Origin: JBEAOO01 sp041164825
GTDB lineage: Bacteria; Pseudomonadota; Gammaproteobacteria; Burkholderiales; Burkholderiaceae_C
Assembly: GCA_041164825.1 (NCBI GenBank)
Contig: JBEAOO010000102.1
Location: forward strand, 1 to 25,523
DNA: 25,523 nt
Reading direction: 5' to 3'
Under the pieces are notes generated by a model. That model made no database searches. It had not been told where the DNA came from and worked only from the letters and a program-made list of their open reading frames with translations. The translations under genes were made by a program, and so were the position numbers. Shown here piece by piece: positions 24,373 to 25,523 of this stretch. How positions within the stretch are numbered: the first letter of the stretch is position 1; each line of letters begins with the position of its first letter.

Positions 24373-25434
24373 ATGACCCTCACTCCCACGCAACGTCACA
24401 CGCTTTCCTGGCTGGGCCTGGGTGCGCTCACCTTGCTGCTGCTGTGGTTGCTGGCGCCCGTGTTGGCGCCGTTCGTGATGGGCGCCGTGTTGGCGTATGC
24501 GCTGCATCCGGCCGTCGAGAGCCTGGCCGCGCGGCGTGTGCCGCGTGCCTTGGCCGTGGTGGCGGTGGAAGCCGTGGTGATGGTGGTGGGCCTGGCCCTG
24601 CTGCTGCTGGTCGTGCCCATCCTCACCAAAGAACTGCCGCTGCTGCGCGATCAGATTCCGCTGCTCGCCGATCGGCTCAATCACACCCTCTCGCCCTGGC
24701 TGGCCACGCATGGCATCACGGTGGCGCTCGACGTGGACAGCATCAAAGTCTTTGTGCTCAAGTACCTTGATGCCAACTTGGAGGAGTGGGCCGCCACCGC
24801 GCTCAGCTCGGCCCGCATTGGTGGCAGCTTTGTGCTGGCCATTGTGGGCAATGCGGTGCTGGTGCCCGTGGTGGCGTTCTATTTGCTGCTCGATTGGCCG
24901 ACGCTGATGCGCCGTGCCCGCGGCCTGGTGCCACAGCGCCTGCTGCCCGCGGTGGCGCGCTTTTTCACCGACTGCGACAGCGTGCTCGGCCAGTACCTGC
25001 GCGGGCAGTTGCTGGTGATGGTGTCGCTCGCCGTGGCCTACAGCGTTGCGCTGGCCCTGGCCGGTTTTGAGTTGGCGTTGCCGGTGGGCGTGTTCACCGG
25101 CATGGCGGTGTTCATTCCCTACCTGGGCTTTGGGCTGGGCATGATGCTGGCGCTGCTGGCCGGGGTGCTGCAGTTCGCCAGCTGGTACGGCGTGGCCGCG
25201 GTGGCCGTCATCTACGGCTGCGGTCAGTTGCTGGAGAGCTTTGTGCTCACGCCGCGTTTGGTGGGCGAGCGCATTGGCTTGTCGCCGCTGATGGCGATTT
25301 TTGCGCTGCTCGCCTTTGGCCAACTGCTGGGCTTTGTGGGTGTGCTGGTGGCCTTGCCGCTGAGCGCGGTGCTGGTGGTGGCCGGTGGGCGCTTGCGCGC
25401 GGCCTACCTGGGCAGCGAGTTGTACAAGGGTTGA
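24373..25434 (+). CDS. AI-2E family (PerM/UPF0118) transporter
   Basis: 353-residue inner-membrane protein with seven or eight hydrophobic segments. These include a strong N-terminal pair (SWLGLGALTLLLLWLLAPVL, APFVMGAVLAYALHP), a long amphipathic middle (about 90-150), and a C-terminal bundle with VAFYLLLDWP, VFIPYLGFGLGMMLALLAGV and VLTPRLVGERIGLSPLMAIF, the family hallmark. Family members are exporters or channels. AI-2 export is shown for only one member, so the substrate here is unknown; a Na+/H+ antiport role has been reported for others. The ATG at 24373 is used. An in-frame ATG at 24346 would add nine residues that are not family-like. A TAGAAT at 24313-24318 is a possible -10, but the TTGACC at 24287-24292 is 20 nt away, too far for a good promoter. 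hda begins 7 nt downstream. Confidence 0.92.
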   Translation: MTLTPTQRHTLSWLGLGALTLLLLWLLAPVLAPFVMGAVLAYALHPAVESLAARRVPRALAVVAVEAVVMVVGLALLLLVVPILTKELPLLRDQIPLLADRLNHTLSPWLATHGITVALDVDSIKVFVLKYLDANLEEWAATALSSARIGGSFVLAIVGNAVLVPVVAFYLLLDWPTLMRRARGLVPQRLLPAVARFFTDCDSVLGQYLRGQLLVMVSLAVAYSVALALAGFELALPVGVFTGMAVFIPYLGFGLGMMLALLAGVLQFASWYGVAAVAVIYGCGQLLESFVLTPRLVGERIGLSPLMAIFALLAFGQLLGFVGVLVALPLSAVLVVAGGRLRAAYLGSELYKG

Positions 25435-25441
25435 CGGGGGC

Positions 25442-25523
25442 ATGAAGCAGATTCCCCTGGCCATTGGTTTCGAGGCCGACCGCGGCTTTGAGGCCTTTGT
25501 GCCCGGCGCCAACAGCGCGGCCT
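25442..25523 (+). CDS. hda: DnaA regulatory inactivator Hda, N-terminal fragment (cut by window end)
   Basis: Only the first 27 codons are visible, beginning MKQIPLAIGFEADRGFEAFV. The N-terminal pattern (MKQIPL.IG, then F..FVPG.N.AA) is that of betaproteobacterial Hda. Hda works with the sliding clamp to trigger DnaA-ATP hydrolysis after initiation. The short QIPL segment fits the clamp-binding motif. ATG at 25442 follows a GGGGG tract just upstream and lies 7 nt after the transporter stop. The AI-2E-transporter-hda order is common in Comamonadaceae. The AAA+ domain lies outside the window. Confidence 0.82.
   Translation, partial: MKQIPLAIGFEADRGFEAFVPGANSAA

Overview
This window reads as a chromosomal segment of a high-G+C betaproteobacterium, most likely order Burkholderiales, family Comamonadaceae. 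That is inferred from the protein sequences and from gene neighbourhoods usual in that family (argD-argF next to a DUF3579 gene, rpsT divergent from murJ, murJ-sirB1, AI-2E-type transporter followed by hda). No database search was possible. I see no rRNA, tRNA, transposase, integrase, phage gene or CRISPR array.

Layout. 1-895 (minus): 5' part of a RhlE-type DEAD-box RNA helicase, cut by the window edge. 1170-2834 (plus): ettA, the ABC-F translation factor, with a strong cUUCGg terminator. 2952-5804 (plus): a large zinc-metalloprotease lipoprotein. 5852-17940 (all minus): a long block of mostly signalling and envelope genes. In transcription order these are a calcineurin-like phosphoesterase, a Ser/Thr kinase fused to a universal-stress domain, a YkgJ-type cysteine-cluster protein, a 63-residue orphan, an uncharacterised membrane protein, a membrane-anchored TAXI solute-binding protein, a periplasmic family-3 substrate-binding protein, a PAS-containing sensor histidine kinase, an M24 aminopeptidase P, a secreted DUF3298/RsiV-like protein and a 101-residue orphan. 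17941-18307: a gene-free stretch holding a duplication of the 3' end of argF plus its downstream hairpin. 18308-20484 (minus): argD then argF, consecutive in transcription, for arginine biosynthesis. 20725-21090 (plus): DUF3579 protein. 21328-21624 (minus): rpsT, divergent from 21844-25434 (plus): murJ, sirB1-like and an AI-2E-family transporter. 25442-end (plus): start of hda, which inactivates DnaA.

How the parts may work together. The housekeeping genes are conventional: translation (ettA, rpsT, rhlE), arginine synthesis (argD, argF), lipid II flipping (murJ), replication control (hda). The less ordinary part is the minus-strand block. There a kinase-Usp fusion overlaps a metallophosphoesterase gene by 14 nt, which suggests reversible protein phosphorylation. 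A substrate-binding protein with no transporter sits just upstream of a histidine kinase with no response regulator, which suggests a ligand-sensing pair. A TAXI binding protein carries its own two membrane anchors and no TRAP permease is nearby. None of these pairings is proven by sequence alone; they are the most useful leads here, with the argF 3' duplication and the alternative hairpins in front of the aminopeptidase gene.
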